Part shown: positions 18,411 to 27,034 of the stretch, one piece after another
How positions within the stretch are numbered: the first letter of the stretch is position 1
How the letters are laid out: each line of letters starts with the position of its first letter
DNA from: Blastocatellia bacterium
Lineage (GTDB): Bacteria > Acidobacteriota > Blastocatellia > Pyrinomonadales > Pyrinomonadaceae
NCBI GenBank assembly: GCA_013697915.1
Contig: JACCVY010000220.1
Location: 62,001 to 126,000 of the forward strand
Direction: 5' to 3'
DNA length: 64,000 bases
Program-made: the position numbers and the translations under genes
Notes under the pieces: generated by a model
Databases searched by the model: none
Told to the model about the DNA's origin: nothing
The model's input: the letters and a program-made list of their open reading frames with translations, nothing else

Positions 18411-19091
18411 TCACGAAGTCCAGCCATGCTGCCCGATTAGTGGAACGAAGGCGCAAGCGCCGTGATCCTCTTGTGTCGAACCGGTCGCTGTTTTAATGAC
18501 TCGAATCAATCTTTGTGACTCGCGCGTGGCGCCAATGGGAACGACTAATCGGCCACCGATCCTCAATTGAGCAACTAATGGCTCAGGAACGCTGGGACCA
18601 CCGGCTGCCACCAGTATTCCATCGTAAGGCGCGTGGGTGGCCCATCCCAGGGTGCCATCAAAACATTTCACGGTCGCATTATAGATTCCCAACTGCCGAA
18701 TGCGGCCTTGTGCCTGGCGTGCAAGATCTGCGATGCGCTCAATCGAGTAAACCTGGCCGGCAATTTTCGCAAGCACTGCAGTTTGGTAGCCCGATCCCGC
18801 GCCAATTTCCAGCACCCGGCTTTCCTGCTTTAACTCGAGCAGTTCCGTCATTCGGGCCACAATGTATGGTTGCGAAATTGTCTGGCTACCGCTAATCGGC
18901 AATGCATGGTCGCCATAAGCGCGCGATTGCAAAGCTTCCGGCACGAATGCGTGGCGCGGCACTGCTCGCATGGCTTCCAGCACTTTCAGATCTTTGATGT
19001 GGTAGTGGTCGCGAAGTCTTTCGGCCATACGCTCGCGAGGGATGGCGAAATCCTGACTTCGATGGGAAGGCTGTTGACCGGTTGTTTGCAC
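18411..19091 (-). CDS. pcm: Protein-L-isoaspartate O-methyltransferase
   Basis: A 226-residue SAM-dependent methyltransferase. Diagnostic features are the N-terminal VPRHAFVPEALQSRAYGD segment, the PISGSQTISQPY active-site loop, motif I VLEIGAGSGYQTAVLA, and GGPSVPEPLVAQLRIGGRLV near the C terminus. It methylates L-isoaspartyl residues so that damaged proteins can be repaired. The gene starts 37 bp after surE, an arrangement known from many bacteria as a stress-survival operon. Confidence 0.93.
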   Translation of the reverse strand: MQTTGQQPSHRSQDFAIPRERMAERLRDHYHIKDLKVLEAMRAVPRHAFVPEALQSRAYGDHALPISGSQTISQPYIVARMTELLELKQESRVLEIGAGSGYQTAVLAKIAGQVYSIERIADLARQAQGRIRQLGIYNATVKCFDGTLGWATHAPYDGILVAAGGPSVPEPLVAQLRIGGRLVVPIGATRESQRLIRVIKTATGSTQEDHGACAFVPLIGQHGWTS

Positions 19092-19128
19092 AAAGCTTTC
19101 CGAACTCTACTAGCTTGAAGAACGCGCC

Positions 19129-19899
19129 TTAGCTCTTCTGAATCAGTTCGGCGTCGTTCAAATAATTCCAGGTTTCAATCGCGGTCAGGGCATTATGGTC
19201 CGTCATGTCGCTCTTCAAGGGCGTAACGGAGATGTAGCCCTGCTCGATGGCATTGTAGTCGGTGCCATCAGCTGCGTTAGTGTTGAAGTACTCTTCGCCA
19301 ATCCAAAAATAAGGTTTGCCGCGCGGATCGATGTGCTCGCTAATCACCGGCCGCGCATTCTTAATTCCCTGCCGCGTAACTTTGACGCCCTTAATCTCGC
19401 GGGCCGGAAAGTTGATGTTCAGCAAAGTTCCTTCGGGCAATCCTTCGGTCAAAACTTTTTGCACTGCAGTCTTAGCAAAGCGCGCTGCTTCGCGGAAATC
19501 AAAATTCTCGCGCGCAACCAGGCTGAAGGCGAGACCCGGTACGCCGAGGATCGTGGCCTCGAGCGCTCCTGCGACTGTGCCGGAATATGTGGCATCGTCA
19601 CCCAGGTTGCCGCCATGATTGATTCCGGAAGCGCAAATATCCGGCATCTCGTCCGCTGAAAGAATCTTGTTAAGCGCGAGCGTAACGCAGTCAGTCGGCG
19701 TGCCGTCCACCGTCCAATGTCTCGCATCGATTTGACGGATTCGCAACGGTCGCGCGAGAGTTAGACTGTGCGACGCGCCGCTCATCTCCGAGGCCGGAGC
19801 AACCACGAACACATCGCCAATCTGACTAAGCGCCTCTTCCAGCTTGATGAGGCCGTTCGATTGTATGCCGTCGTCGTTCGTAAGTAGAATTCTTGTCAT
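19129..19899 (-). CDS. surE: 5'/3'-nucleotidase SurE
   Basis: A 256-residue phosphatase. The ATG at 19899 is chosen because it opens directly into the conserved TRILLTNDDG metal site and has AGGTGGG upstream; an in-frame start 17 codons earlier adds a non-conserved tail. CASGINHGGNLGDD supplies the remaining metal ligands. SurE dephosphorylates nucleoside monophosphates and short polyphosphate. It is the first gene of a surE-pcm-dedA run. Confidence 0.93.
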   Translation of the reverse strand: MTRILLTNDDGIQSNGLIKLEEALSQIGDVFVVAPASEMSGASHSLTLARPLRIRQIDARHWTVDGTPTDCVTLALNKILSADEMPDICASGINHGGNLGDDATYSGTVAGALEATILGVPGLAFSLVARENFDFREAARFAKTAVQKVLTEGLPEGTLLNINFPAREIKGVKVTRQGIKNARPVISEHIDPRGKPYFWIGEEYFNTNAADGTDYNAIEQGYISVTPLKSDMTDHNALTAIETWNYLNDAELIQKS

Positions 19900-20019
19900 A
19901 GCAAACCCACCTGGCGCGCTGATCCTTTTCTCTTCGCTGTATGATCGCAACGCAGCTTTCGCCGCGCGCTCTACATTGATGAGTTTTCGATAATGCGCGT
20001 GGGTATCGGCTGGATCAAA

Positions 20020-20226
20020 CTAGTCGCGAGGGGTGGTGCGCATGCGGCCTTTTTTCTTATTGCGTTTGCGCGCCAATGCTGACTTCAGTTTTGCCTTCTG
20101 ACCTGGAGGGATAAAGAACGCGTGCTTTTTCGCATCCTTGATGATCTCTTCCGTCATTACTTTACGTTTGAAACGGCGCAATGCGCTTTCAATCGATTCG
20201 CCCTGATTAACAGTAACTATTGCCAT
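20020..20226 (-). CDS. rpsU: 30S ribosomal protein bS21
   Basis: A 68-residue basic protein with the bS21 pattern: VNQGESIESALRRFKRKV at the N terminus and a lysine/arginine-rich tail (ARKRNKKKGR). It binds near the 3' end of 16S rRNA and helps select initiation sites. It stands alone here, between surE and the radical SAM gene. Confidence 0.95.
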   Translation of the reverse strand: MAIVTVNQGESIESALRRFKRKVMTEEIIKDAKKHAFFIPPGQKAKLKSALARKRNKKKGRMRTTPRD

Positions 20227-20320
20227 TCACTTCTCGTCTTTCTGAAAGAATTTCGTCTCCTATTTGCAACCTGGCTATTTAACACGCCCAAAACGGTTGC
20301 GGTCAAGTTCGCAGGACCAA

Positions 20321-20420
20321 ATCGTGAATCGTAAATAGAAAGAATGATACCTGGGCAAAGCACTGCTAGCCCCGATTGTTTCTGCTCCGATTCGCGATTT
20401 ACAATTCACCATTCACGATC
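20321..20420. repeat. Inverted heptamer-like repeat (GTAAATN / ATTTACN type)
   Basis: Left part ATCGTGAATCGTAAATAG (20321-20338) is complementary to the right part around 20389-20420 (GATTTACAATTCACCATTCACGAT-like units). The same unit recurs at 57453-57612. It separates rpsU from the terminator of the radical SAM gene. Confidence 0.75.
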
Positions 20421-20430
20421 ACGCAGTGAA

Positions 20431-20456
20431 CCCCGCGAACATTCCTATTCGCGGGG
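20431..20456 (-). terminator. GC-rich hairpin after the radical SAM gene
   Basis: CCCCGCGAA and TTCGCGGGG form a perfect 9-bp stem with an 8-nt loop, 28 bp beyond the stop of the minus-strand gene ending at 20484. The tail is only weakly T-rich on the minus strand but CTCCTTTTC on the plus strand, so direction is not certain. Confidence 0.6.
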
Positions 20457-20483
20457 CTCCTTTTCTACCCGGAAAAGCAGAAC

Positions 20484-22523
20484 CTAAGCGAGAACCGCTT
20501 CGGGTGCTTCCTGTTTTTTGCGGCTCAGACTTTGAATCTGGACCGGCTTATCAGCTTCCTTAACGTCAAGCTGCTTCTTCAAGACCATCTCCTGATAAAG
20601 CTTGCGCATCATCACCGCTTCCTCATGGGCGGTCTTGGGACCTTCCATCTCGGGCTTGTTGGGCCGCGTCAGGTCGATCGGGTTCAAGACCATATTGTGC
20701 GCCTTATCGGCGAGTTCGACCTCTTTGCCGCGAGCAAAGATTTCGTGACGGCCGTTCTCTTCATACCATTTTGCGACGGTCGCATTCTGGTGCATGTTCT
20801 CGATGATGTTTCTCCAGCCAATGCCAGTGTTGTAGGCACAGAATGAAATCTCACCTTCCTGCGTTCCGTAAGGAATGATGCACATCTCTGTGCGGCGGAA
20901 ATCGTAGTTGAACAGATCCTGGAACCACATTCCCGCGATGAACAGAAAGTTCCAACGATCCGCGCGACGCATCTTGATGTCGTCTTCCGAGCGATCGCCG
21001 CCAACCTTGCCATAGTCTTTGCCGGTCAGACCAAACGACTTATCAAACTTTTTGAAGAGCTCGTACAGCGTGAACTGCGACGGCGATTTGTACGGGTTGT
21101 AGTGCTTGAGAAGCGCCAGGCCCATCATCAAATTCGACATCCACTTGCCGCGCGCGGCGTCAGTGATCTTCTGCATATCTTTCACCAGCCCCGGAATATT
21201 CAGGAACTCCGGTACGGGCCGCATCTCGCGCGTTTCCTTGTCAACCATCACCGCTGTGCCAACACCACAATTTGGGTGGCAACCGCAGGAAACCTGGCCC
21301 CATTCGGCTTGCGGTCCGTGGACCAAATCCGCGAAGTCAGCAAACGCGCCCATCAATGACAGCGGAAACCAATCGCGCGTGGGCTCGGTGATTCCAACTT
21401 GATCCTTAACGTCGTGCGCCAGATGCGAAAGCGTATAGCGCTGTTGCAAGCGCCGCTGCGGCGTGATTTCTTCGTCGCGACCAGTAAACGAAACCGGCTG
21501 AAACGAAAGAAACGCAATCTTCTTGGGATTATCTAACGCAAAACGCACAATCGAACCAACCTGGTCATTGTTAATTCCGTTGACTAGTGTGGTAACGAGC
21601 ACAATCTCAACACCTGCTTCATGCAGGTTGTTGATGGCGCGCATCTTCACGTCAAACAGGTTGCCGACCTGACGGTGACTGTTGGCGTCGTTGCCAATGC
21701 CATCAAACTGGAGGTAGACATAACGCAAACCGGCGGCAGCGGCCTCGCGACAGAACTCTTTGCTCTTTGCAAATTCGATTCCGTTTGTCGCCGCTTGCAC
21801 GCTGTTATAACCAACCTTGCGTGAATACTTGATCGACTCGAGAAAGTGCGGGGAAATTGATGGCTCACCACCTGAAAACTGAACCGACATTTGACGGCGC
21901 GGTTTGATCGAAATCGCATTGTCGAGAATTTCCTTGATCTCATCCATGCTCAACTCGTGGACGAAGCCCACCTGATTCGCGTCCATGAAGCAAGGGTCGC
22001 ACATCATGTTGCAGCGATTGGTAAGGTCAACTGTCAAGACAGCGCCGCGACCATACTTGATGGTGCTGGTGCCATGGTTGTGCAATTTTTCGTCGTTGTG
22101 CGCGTCGATGTCGCGCCCCGGAAACATCTTTTCGATGTGCGTCAGAAACTTGACGTCGATGGCCATCATGTCTTCGAAGTGCCCATGGATCGGACAATCC
22201 TTAACCATCCAAACCTCGCCGTTGCGTTCAATAATCTGGGCCTTGATTTCGCCAACCTTCTCATTAATAAGAACGCTGACATCCTGCTTGCCGCTGAGAA
22301 TCGACTCCCTGGCTTCGATCACGCAATTAGGACAAAGCGAATCGGTCGTACGCGGCCAGCCAAGGGTCGGCTTGCTCTTCTGCCACGATTTCAGCAGCGG
22401 TTTGTCTGACCATTTAGGGGTAAATGACGGGTTCGGCTTGTACTTGTTAACCGATTGAATAACGTCGTGAATGCCGCCGGCTGCCAGGGTCAATCCCTTT
22501 TCGGCGCGCTTGATTAGTCGCAT
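20484..22523 (-). CDS. Radical SAM protein, Tes/Mss-like (candidate membrane-spanning lipid synthase)
   Basis: A 679-residue protein; the ATG at 22523 follows GAGGAG by five bases, while an earlier GTG lies upstream of that site and is rejected. An N-terminal zinc-ribbon-like part has CPNC at 64-67 and a CPIHGHF site at 110-116. The radical SAM cluster is CNMMCDPC (Cys171, 175, 178), followed by SGGEP at 217-221 for SAM binding. Further cysteines (CGCHPNC) lie around 420, fitting auxiliary clusters. This architecture is that of the MJ0619/tetraether synthase-like family, whose members join lipid tails by carbon-carbon bonds. Blastocatellia are known for the membrane-spanning lipid iso-diabolic acid, so that role is plausible. 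Other radical SAM functions cannot be excluded. Confidence 0.65.
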   Translation of the reverse strand: MRLIKRAEKGLTLAAGGIHDVIQSVNKYKPNPSFTPKWSDKPLLKSWQKSKPTLGWPRTTDSLCPNCVIEARESILSGKQDVSVLINEKVGEIKAQIIERNGEVWMVKDCPIHGHFEDMMAIDVKFLTHIEKMFPGRDIDAHNDEKLHNHGTSTIKYGRGAVLTVDLTNRCNMMCDPCFMDANQVGFVHELSMDEIKEILDNAISIKPRRQMSVQFSGGEPSISPHFLESIKYSRKVGYNSVQAATNGIEFAKSKEFCREAAAAGLRYVYLQFDGIGNDANSHRQVGNLFDVKMRAINNLHEAGVEIVLVTTLVNGINNDQVGSIVRFALDNPKKIAFLSFQPVSFTGRDEEITPQRRLQQRYTLSHLAHDVKDQVGITEPTRDWFPLSLMGAFADFADLVHGPQAEWGQVSCGCHPNCGVGTAVMVDKETREMRPVPEFLNIPGLVKDMQKITDAARGKWMSNLMMGLALLKHYNPYKSPSQFTLYELFKKFDKSFGLTGKDYGKVGGDRSEDDIKMRRADRWNFLFIAGMWFQDLFNYDFRRTEMCIIPYGTQEGEISFCAYNTGIGWRNIIENMHQNATVAKWYEENGRHEIFARGKEVELADKAHNMVLNPIDLTRPNKPEMEGPKTAHEEAVMMRKLYQEMVLKKQLDVKEADKPVQIQSLSRKKQEAPEAVLA

Positions 22524-22829
22524 CTTTTCTCCTCGGAACACTCTACTATTTGATTAAAATTGCATGTTTGCGAATAGAGGGGAATCACAGGTCCGCTCGC
22601 AAACTTCCAGAAATTCTTGGCAATGACCATGCCGCCATCAACCTCGGTCTGCCAACTGGTAAAATAATTAGACTTACCAACGAAAAAGCTGGAATCAGGT
22701 GGTGAACCTTCCCTCCTAATGTGTATCACGGCGACGCGCATTGGTCCGACGAACGCACAGCGTAGCATTTTGGCCGCCATTCGCCAAGCGCCAATTTTTG
22801 AGTTTTCAGGGGAAACTTGGCGAGGGTTT
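22524..22829. other. Leader region of the radical SAM gene
   Basis: 306 bp between the VWFA gene and the radical SAM gene. It contains the GAGGAG ribosome site and an inverted repeat GTTTGCGA (22566-22573) / TCGCAAAC (22597-22604) some 40-80 bases before the ATG, which could be an operator or leader hairpin. A 113-codon frame across it shows no recognisable protein character. Confidence 0.4.
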
Positions 22830-23891
22830 TTAAAGCCTGCCGGAGAAGTAACCAATGCGTGCGGTTACCTGGTGGGTGGGATTCGAGGTTTCGACGCGGA
22901 CACGTCTGAACTGACCGTCCTTCTTTGCATTCAACGGCGCATAGTAAAGGGCGTACTGGTGTCTCAGCTCGTCAGCGACTTCGGCATAGGTTTTTTCCAA
23001 ATCTCGAAAGCTCAGTGGCTTGTAAAGTCTGCCACCAGTTGCAGCGGTCAACTGTTCCAGATTTTGTTCGCTCGCATCAAGCGCAGCCAGACCGAGTCGT
23101 AAGTCATCAATGCGAAGTTGGTTGAACCGCCGGTCCGAATCGCTCGCCGCCAGCAAAAGCGAAAGCTCATCCTGTTTAGCTGAACGCTCAATTTGCGTAT
23201 TGCTAACTACATAAATTGCGGTTTGAGATTGAAGAGCAGCTCGCAGGGCCGCCTCAAAGGTTGAGCCGCGACCACTATCGATGCCATCGGTTAGCACAAT
23301 GACTGCGTGACGCGCCGTCGGGCGCGCCAACTGATCGCGAGCAGCCAACAGCACCGCATCGTGAAAACGCGTGAACATGCCTGGCGCTATTCTCTTCAAG
23401 GCACGATGCAACTGCATCTGGCTTCGGGTCCAATCCTGGAGCAGCGCCACCCGGTCATCAAACTGAATCAAGCTAATGCGATCGGCTGCGTCCAGGTGCG
23501 CGGCGAAGCCTTCAGCAGCAACGCGAAAGTCGTCGAGATTTTTTGCCACGGATGAAGAAGCATCGATCATCAGTACGACGTCCACTGGCACCTGGCGCAA
23601 ACTGAGATCGCTGAGCGACTGTTCGATTCCGTTTTCAAACACGCGAAAGTCTTTCCGAGTCAGATCAGGCACCAACCGGCCTGAGCGATCCCGCACAGTC
23701 ACCGGTAGCAACACTTCGGTCGTGCTAACCGAAATAACGTCATCTGGATCGATTTCTTGTTCGTCTTTTTGAGGAGCCGGTTTAGGCGGCGGCGGATTTT
23801 GCGATTGTGCCGGCGCGGCGGGCGCGGCACCGGTGAGAACGGATAACAGCACCAATATACGCAACCAAAAGGATGTTTTCCTCGGCCACAT
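22830..23891 (-). CDS. VWFA-related domain protein, acidobacterial type
   Basis: A 353-residue secreted protein. A signal peptide (hydrophobic LRILVLLSVLTGAAPAAPA) is followed by a Pro-rich linker and a VWFA domain of the kind expanded in acidobacteria (VPVTVRDRSGRLVPDLTRKD, then FENGIEQ). The MIDAS metal site is DASSS in VLMIDASSSVAKNL, with LTDGIDSG further on. The C terminus YAPLNAKKDGQFRRVRVE is typical for the family. It is the last gene of the run that starts with the Tad pilins, only five bases after the preceding stop. Function unknown; adhesion or scaffold roles are possible. Confidence 0.85.
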   Translation of the reverse strand: MWPRKTSFWLRILVLLSVLTGAAPAAPAQSQNPPPPKPAPQKDEQEIDPDDVISVSTTEVLLPVTVRDRSGRLVPDLTRKDFRVFENGIEQSLSDLSLRQVPVDVVLMIDASSSVAKNLDDFRVAAEGFAAHLDAADRISLIQFDDRVALLQDWTRSQMQLHRALKRIAPGMFTRFHDAVLLAARDQLARPTARHAVIVLTDGIDSGRGSTFEAALRAALQSQTAIYVVSNTQIERSAKQDELSLLLAASDSDRRFNQLRIDDLRLGLAALDASEQNLEQLTAATGGRLYKPLSFRDLEKTYAEVADELRHQYALYYAPLNAKKDGQFRRVRVETSNPTHQVTARIGYFSGRL

Positions 23892-23896
23892 TGATG

Positions 23897-24616
23897 CTAG
23901 TTGGACCTGGTTTTCGGCTGGGTCGAATCCGACTCGTCTCGTATCGCAGTTTTCATAGCGACGATCACCGGTTCCGTGACTCGGTGGCGGCGCAGCTCAG
24001 CGATCCTCGGATCGGAAAGATCAAAATCAACCGGCGAACCTTCGATGCGCTTGATGATGGTGCCCTCGGAAAAACCGGCATCGACCAGGCTGATGATCGA
24101 TTCGTTGGTTAGCGTCGGTGTCTTTTCCAATTTCAGGCCGGCGCCATTCTCGTCGGGCGGTGGCCTGAGGATGCGCACTGTTGCGTTGCCCGTCGTGGTC
24201 CGCGCGCCCTGGTTTGAGCCGCTTGTACCCCTTCCCCGAGTCTCGCCACTTGTTCCGGCGCGGTCGCCAAAAATGTCGTCACCGCCAGAATCCCCAGTTG
24301 TTTTTTTGCTCATGGGATTGCTGTCTGCAAAACTCAAATCGTCGTCAACGGAGAGAGCGTCACCCTGCGACAGCATCGCGAGAATAATATTTTCACTAAC
24401 GCCGTTGCGTTTAAGTTCAATCAAGCGATCAGGCTCGAGATCAAAACGATTCGGACGGCTGTGAATGATTGCGATGACGGTTTTATCTTTGAAGCCGGCA
24501 CGCACTAACTTGATGACCGCGCTGTTGGTCATCGGAGTCGAGGGCGACTGGGCCATGGCCACGGACGCCAGCGAAAGAATGAGCGCAATGGCTGCAAGCC
24601 TAAGAAAAGGTTTCAT
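23897..24616 (-). CDS. Secreted protein with two copies of a helical motif
   Basis: 239 residues from the ATG at 24616, which begins a clear signal peptide (MKPFLRLAAIALILSLASVA); a TTG nine codons earlier is less likely. Two ~50-residue copies of one motif are visible: TNSAVIKLVRAGFKDKTVI..RFDLEPDRLIELKRNGVSENII and TNESIISLVDAGFSEGTII..DFDLSDPRIAELRRHRVTEPVI. A Gly/Ser/Thr-rich linker separates them. I do not recognise a named family. It sits between a lytic transglycosylase and the VWFA protein in the Tad-linked run. Confidence 0.7.
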   Translation of the reverse strand: MKPFLRLAAIALILSLASVAMAQSPSTPMTNSAVIKLVRAGFKDKTVIAIIHSRPNRFDLEPDRLIELKRNGVSENIILAMLSQGDALSVDDDLSFADSNPMSKKTTGDSGGDDIFGDRAGTSGETRGRGTSGSNQGARTTTGNATVRILRPPPDENGAGLKLEKTPTLTNESIISLVDAGFSEGTIIKRIEGSPVDFDLSDPRIAELRRHRVTEPVIVAMKTAIRDESDSTQPKTRSN

Positions 24617-24646
24617 TGCGATCCGTTTCGTGACCACAAGCAAATC

Positions 24647-25642
24647 TCAATTTCCGCCATTTGGCGAGGTGATGGCTGAAGTCGTAACGACAGCAACAGC
24701 CTTTGTACGCCGGTAGCGATAGCTGATTCGCTTAACATAGTCACGAGTCTCTCGATACGGTGGAACTCGGCCGCCAAACTTCATGACCGCGCCTTCGCCC
24801 GCGTTGTAGCTGGCCAATACCAGATCGATGCGCCCGTTAAACTGATCCAACAGTTGGCGCAAATAACGCGTGCCACCGGCAATGTTTTGCGCCGGATCTG
24901 ATGGGCGCCTGACCCCGAGACGCGCGCTGGTACCAGGCATCAGCTGCATCAGGCCGCGCGCACCCTTTGGCGACAGGGCCCGAGTATTGAAATGTGATTC
25001 CTGTTCCATCACGCAAAAAATCAAATAAGGATCGACGCCGAACCGCGCACCACTCTGTCTAATCAAGCTATCGATGCTTAGCTTTCCAGTAGTCCAGCCA
25101 CGCTCTTTCTTAATAGAAGAGTCGGATTCAGCCAGACTTTCCAGCCCCTCGCGTTCAATGTGGTCGACCCGGCCGCGCTCGACAAAAATCGAGAGTGAGC
25201 CGCGTCGATACCAAACACCCGCTGTTGTTTCGGTAGCGTTATCCGCCTCGACGCGTGCGCCGCCGATCAGATAAACCCACGCTGGACCATCGTTGGGCTC
25301 AGCATCCACTTTTTCAGGCGCAGGAACTTTAATCACGAGGTCTTCGACATCGGGCTTCGCTTTCAGACCGCGCTCGATTACTTTCACGCGTTCACGAGCG
25401 ATCAAGTGACTTATCCCACCGCGCTGATACCAGATTCCTTGCGCGCTCTCCCACGCTTCGTCAACGGGAAAACTACTTCCATCGATCAACTTAAGATGGA
25501 TGCCCGGTGCGGGTTGTTCAACTGCAGCTGCCTGAAACTTGTGGTGCCGTGGCTTTGTTTTTTTGGCGTCGGCCACGCGGAAGCAACACGCAATCAATGC
25601 GCACGAAGCAAGAACTTGAACTGTGCGGTATTGAAATCTCAT
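24647..25642 (-). CDS. Lytic transglycosylase (SLT domain)
   Basis: A 331-residue exported protein with an N-terminal hydrophobic stretch (VLASCALIACCF). Two related N-terminal repeats (KLIDGSSFPVDEAWESAQGIWYQRGG and VYLIGGARV..AGVWYRRG, partly quoted) precede a C-terminal SLT domain from about 185. The catalytic glutamate is in MEQESHFN, followed by GLMQLMP, NIAGGTRYL and SYNAGEGAV. It cleaves peptidoglycan with formation of 1,6-anhydro ends. Within the pilus run it probably opens the wall for assembly of the machine. Confidence 0.85.
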   Translation of the reverse strand: MRFQYRTVQVLASCALIACCFRVADAKKTKPRHHKFQAAAVEQPAPGIHLKLIDGSSFPVDEAWESAQGIWYQRGGISHLIARERVKVIERGLKAKPDVEDLVIKVPAPEKVDAEPNDGPAWVYLIGGARVEADNATETTAGVWYRRGSLSIFVERGRVDHIEREGLESLAESDSSIKKERGWTTGKLSIDSLIRQSGARFGVDPYLIFCVMEQESHFNTRALSPKGARGLMQLMPGTSARLGVRRPSDPAQNIAGGTRYLRQLLDQFNGRIDLVLASYNAGEGAVMKFGGRVPPYRETRDYVKRISYRYRRTKAVAVVTTSAITSPNGGN

Positions 25643-25660
25643 CGGTAAAAACTGGAGGTT

Positions 25661-27013
25661 TTACAGTTCCAGCGGATCGGCCAATGTCCTTTCAATCATT
25701 GTTTCCTGCGTGGCCATTGGCGCGAAGGAGTGCGACGCGCCGAAGTAGTTACGCCAAGCCACGTCGATGACGTCGGGACTCAGCGCCAGCGAATGTCCAT
25801 CGAATAAGCAGAGGTCGGTTATACGGTCGAGCAGATCTCGCGGTTCGCAGCCCTTCATTTGGCGATGTTCTATGCGGTACTTATTCAGGACATGATCGAG
25901 CGCCGCGTCGTCGCATTGAATTCCGCGGTTGTAAGCCTGGCGCTTGAAGATTTCGATGTAGGCACGCGGCGTCGGCGGTTCAACGCGCGCGCGATAGCCC
26001 ATGCGTCTTAAGAATGCCTGATCCGCAAGATCCTTTTCATCAAGGTTTGTTGAGAAGACTACAAGTTGTTCAAAAGGAACTTCGATCTTTTTCCCTGTGT
26101 GCAACGCGAGATAGTCGACGCGACGCTCAAGCGGAACAATCCAGCGATTGAGCAGGTCCTGAGGCGCGACGCGCTGCCGGCCAAAGTCGTCAATTACAAG
26201 CGTGCCGCCGTTGGACTTCATCTGAAACGGCGCTTCATAGAATTTTGCCGAATCGCTCCAGGTGAGATCGGCATTCTCCAAAGTCAGTTCACCGCCAACG
26301 ACAACGAGCGGCCGATCAATCAGTACCCACCGCCGGTCATATTCAACCGGCGTCACTTCCGTTGAGGCAACCCGGTGGCAATGCGAATCAAACACGCGAA
26401 TGATCTGGCCATCGATCTCCACGGCGTAGGGGATCCAGATAGCGCCGGGCAACGCGCCGTTGATGCGTTCGGCTACAGCAGTTTTTCCGGTGCCGGGTAA
26501 GCCAGTTAGGAACAGTGATCGTCTGGAATTGATGACACAGCCAAGCGTTTGCAAGAGCGAGTCCGGCAAAATCAAATCGTGAAACGCCTGGCGCACGGTG
26601 TCCATCGAAGCCGCGTGCGACGGAATAGATTGCAAACGCATCATGTGCGCGTAATCGTTGAGTGAAACGGGTGCGGCGCCGCTGTAACCGCAAACAGCCA
26701 GGAGTCGAATCAAACGGTCCCAGCCATGGTCCAACATCGCATAGCGCGTCGAACCCACCGTCGTTTGCAGACGCACTTCGATCAATTTCTCGCGATAAAG
26801 TTTTTGCAGAATCTCTTCGGTCAGAGCGCGCGGCAAATGCAGCCGGTCGGCGACAGCGGTTGTGGTCGGCTCGGGAAGCATCGCAATGTGCTTCAACGCC
26901 AGTTCGCAAAGAAACCCTTCACCAACTCCCAGATCTGCTAATTCTTCCGGCACGGGCGGGCCCATTGCTTCAACTTCCGCGCGAGATAGCATCGTTGTAG
27001 GCGACATCATCAT
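25661..27013 (-). CDS. AAA ATPase, MoxR-like, with N-terminal winged helix
   Basis: A 450-residue protein. An N-terminal helix-turn-helix-like region (about 35-95, ALKHIAMLPEPTTTAVADRL) precedes a AAA module with Walker A GLPGTGKTAV near 172 and Walker B GGTLVIDDFGR near 260. Sensor motif FSTNLDEKDL and the arginine-finger region RRMGYR follow. The ATG at 27013 has GGAAGGTG upstream. It lies 21 bp after the TPR gene and 18 bp before the transglycosylase gene, within the pilus run. Such ATPases remodel partner complexes, often VWA proteins, and one is encoded three genes later. Confidence 0.75.
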   Translation of the reverse strand: MMMSPTTMLSRAEVEAMGPPVPEELADLGVGEGFLCELALKHIAMLPEPTTTAVADRLHLPRALTEEILQKLYREKLIEVRLQTTVGSTRYAMLDHGWDRLIRLLAVCGYSGAAPVSLNDYAHMMRLQSIPSHAASMDTVRQAFHDLILPDSLLQTLGCVINSRRSLFLTGLPGTGKTAVAERINGALPGAIWIPYAVEIDGQIIRVFDSHCHRVASTEVTPVEYDRRWVLIDRPLVVVGGELTLENADLTWSDSAKFYEAPFQMKSNGGTLVIDDFGRQRVAPQDLLNRWIVPLERRVDYLALHTGKKIEVPFEQLVVFSTNLDEKDLADQAFLRRMGYRARVEPPTPRAYIEIFKRQAYNRGIQCDDAALDHVLNKYRIEHRQMKGCEPRDLLDRITDLCLFDGHSLALSPDVIDVAWRNYFGASHSFAPMATQETMIERTLADPLEL

Positions 27014-27034
27014 TGTTCACCTTCCTAAAGCAAA

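Noticed and set aside
22514-22855. A 113-codon minus-strand frame over the radical SAM leader
   Set aside because: It overlaps both the VWFA end and the true radical SAM start, and its protein shows no conserved or structured character.
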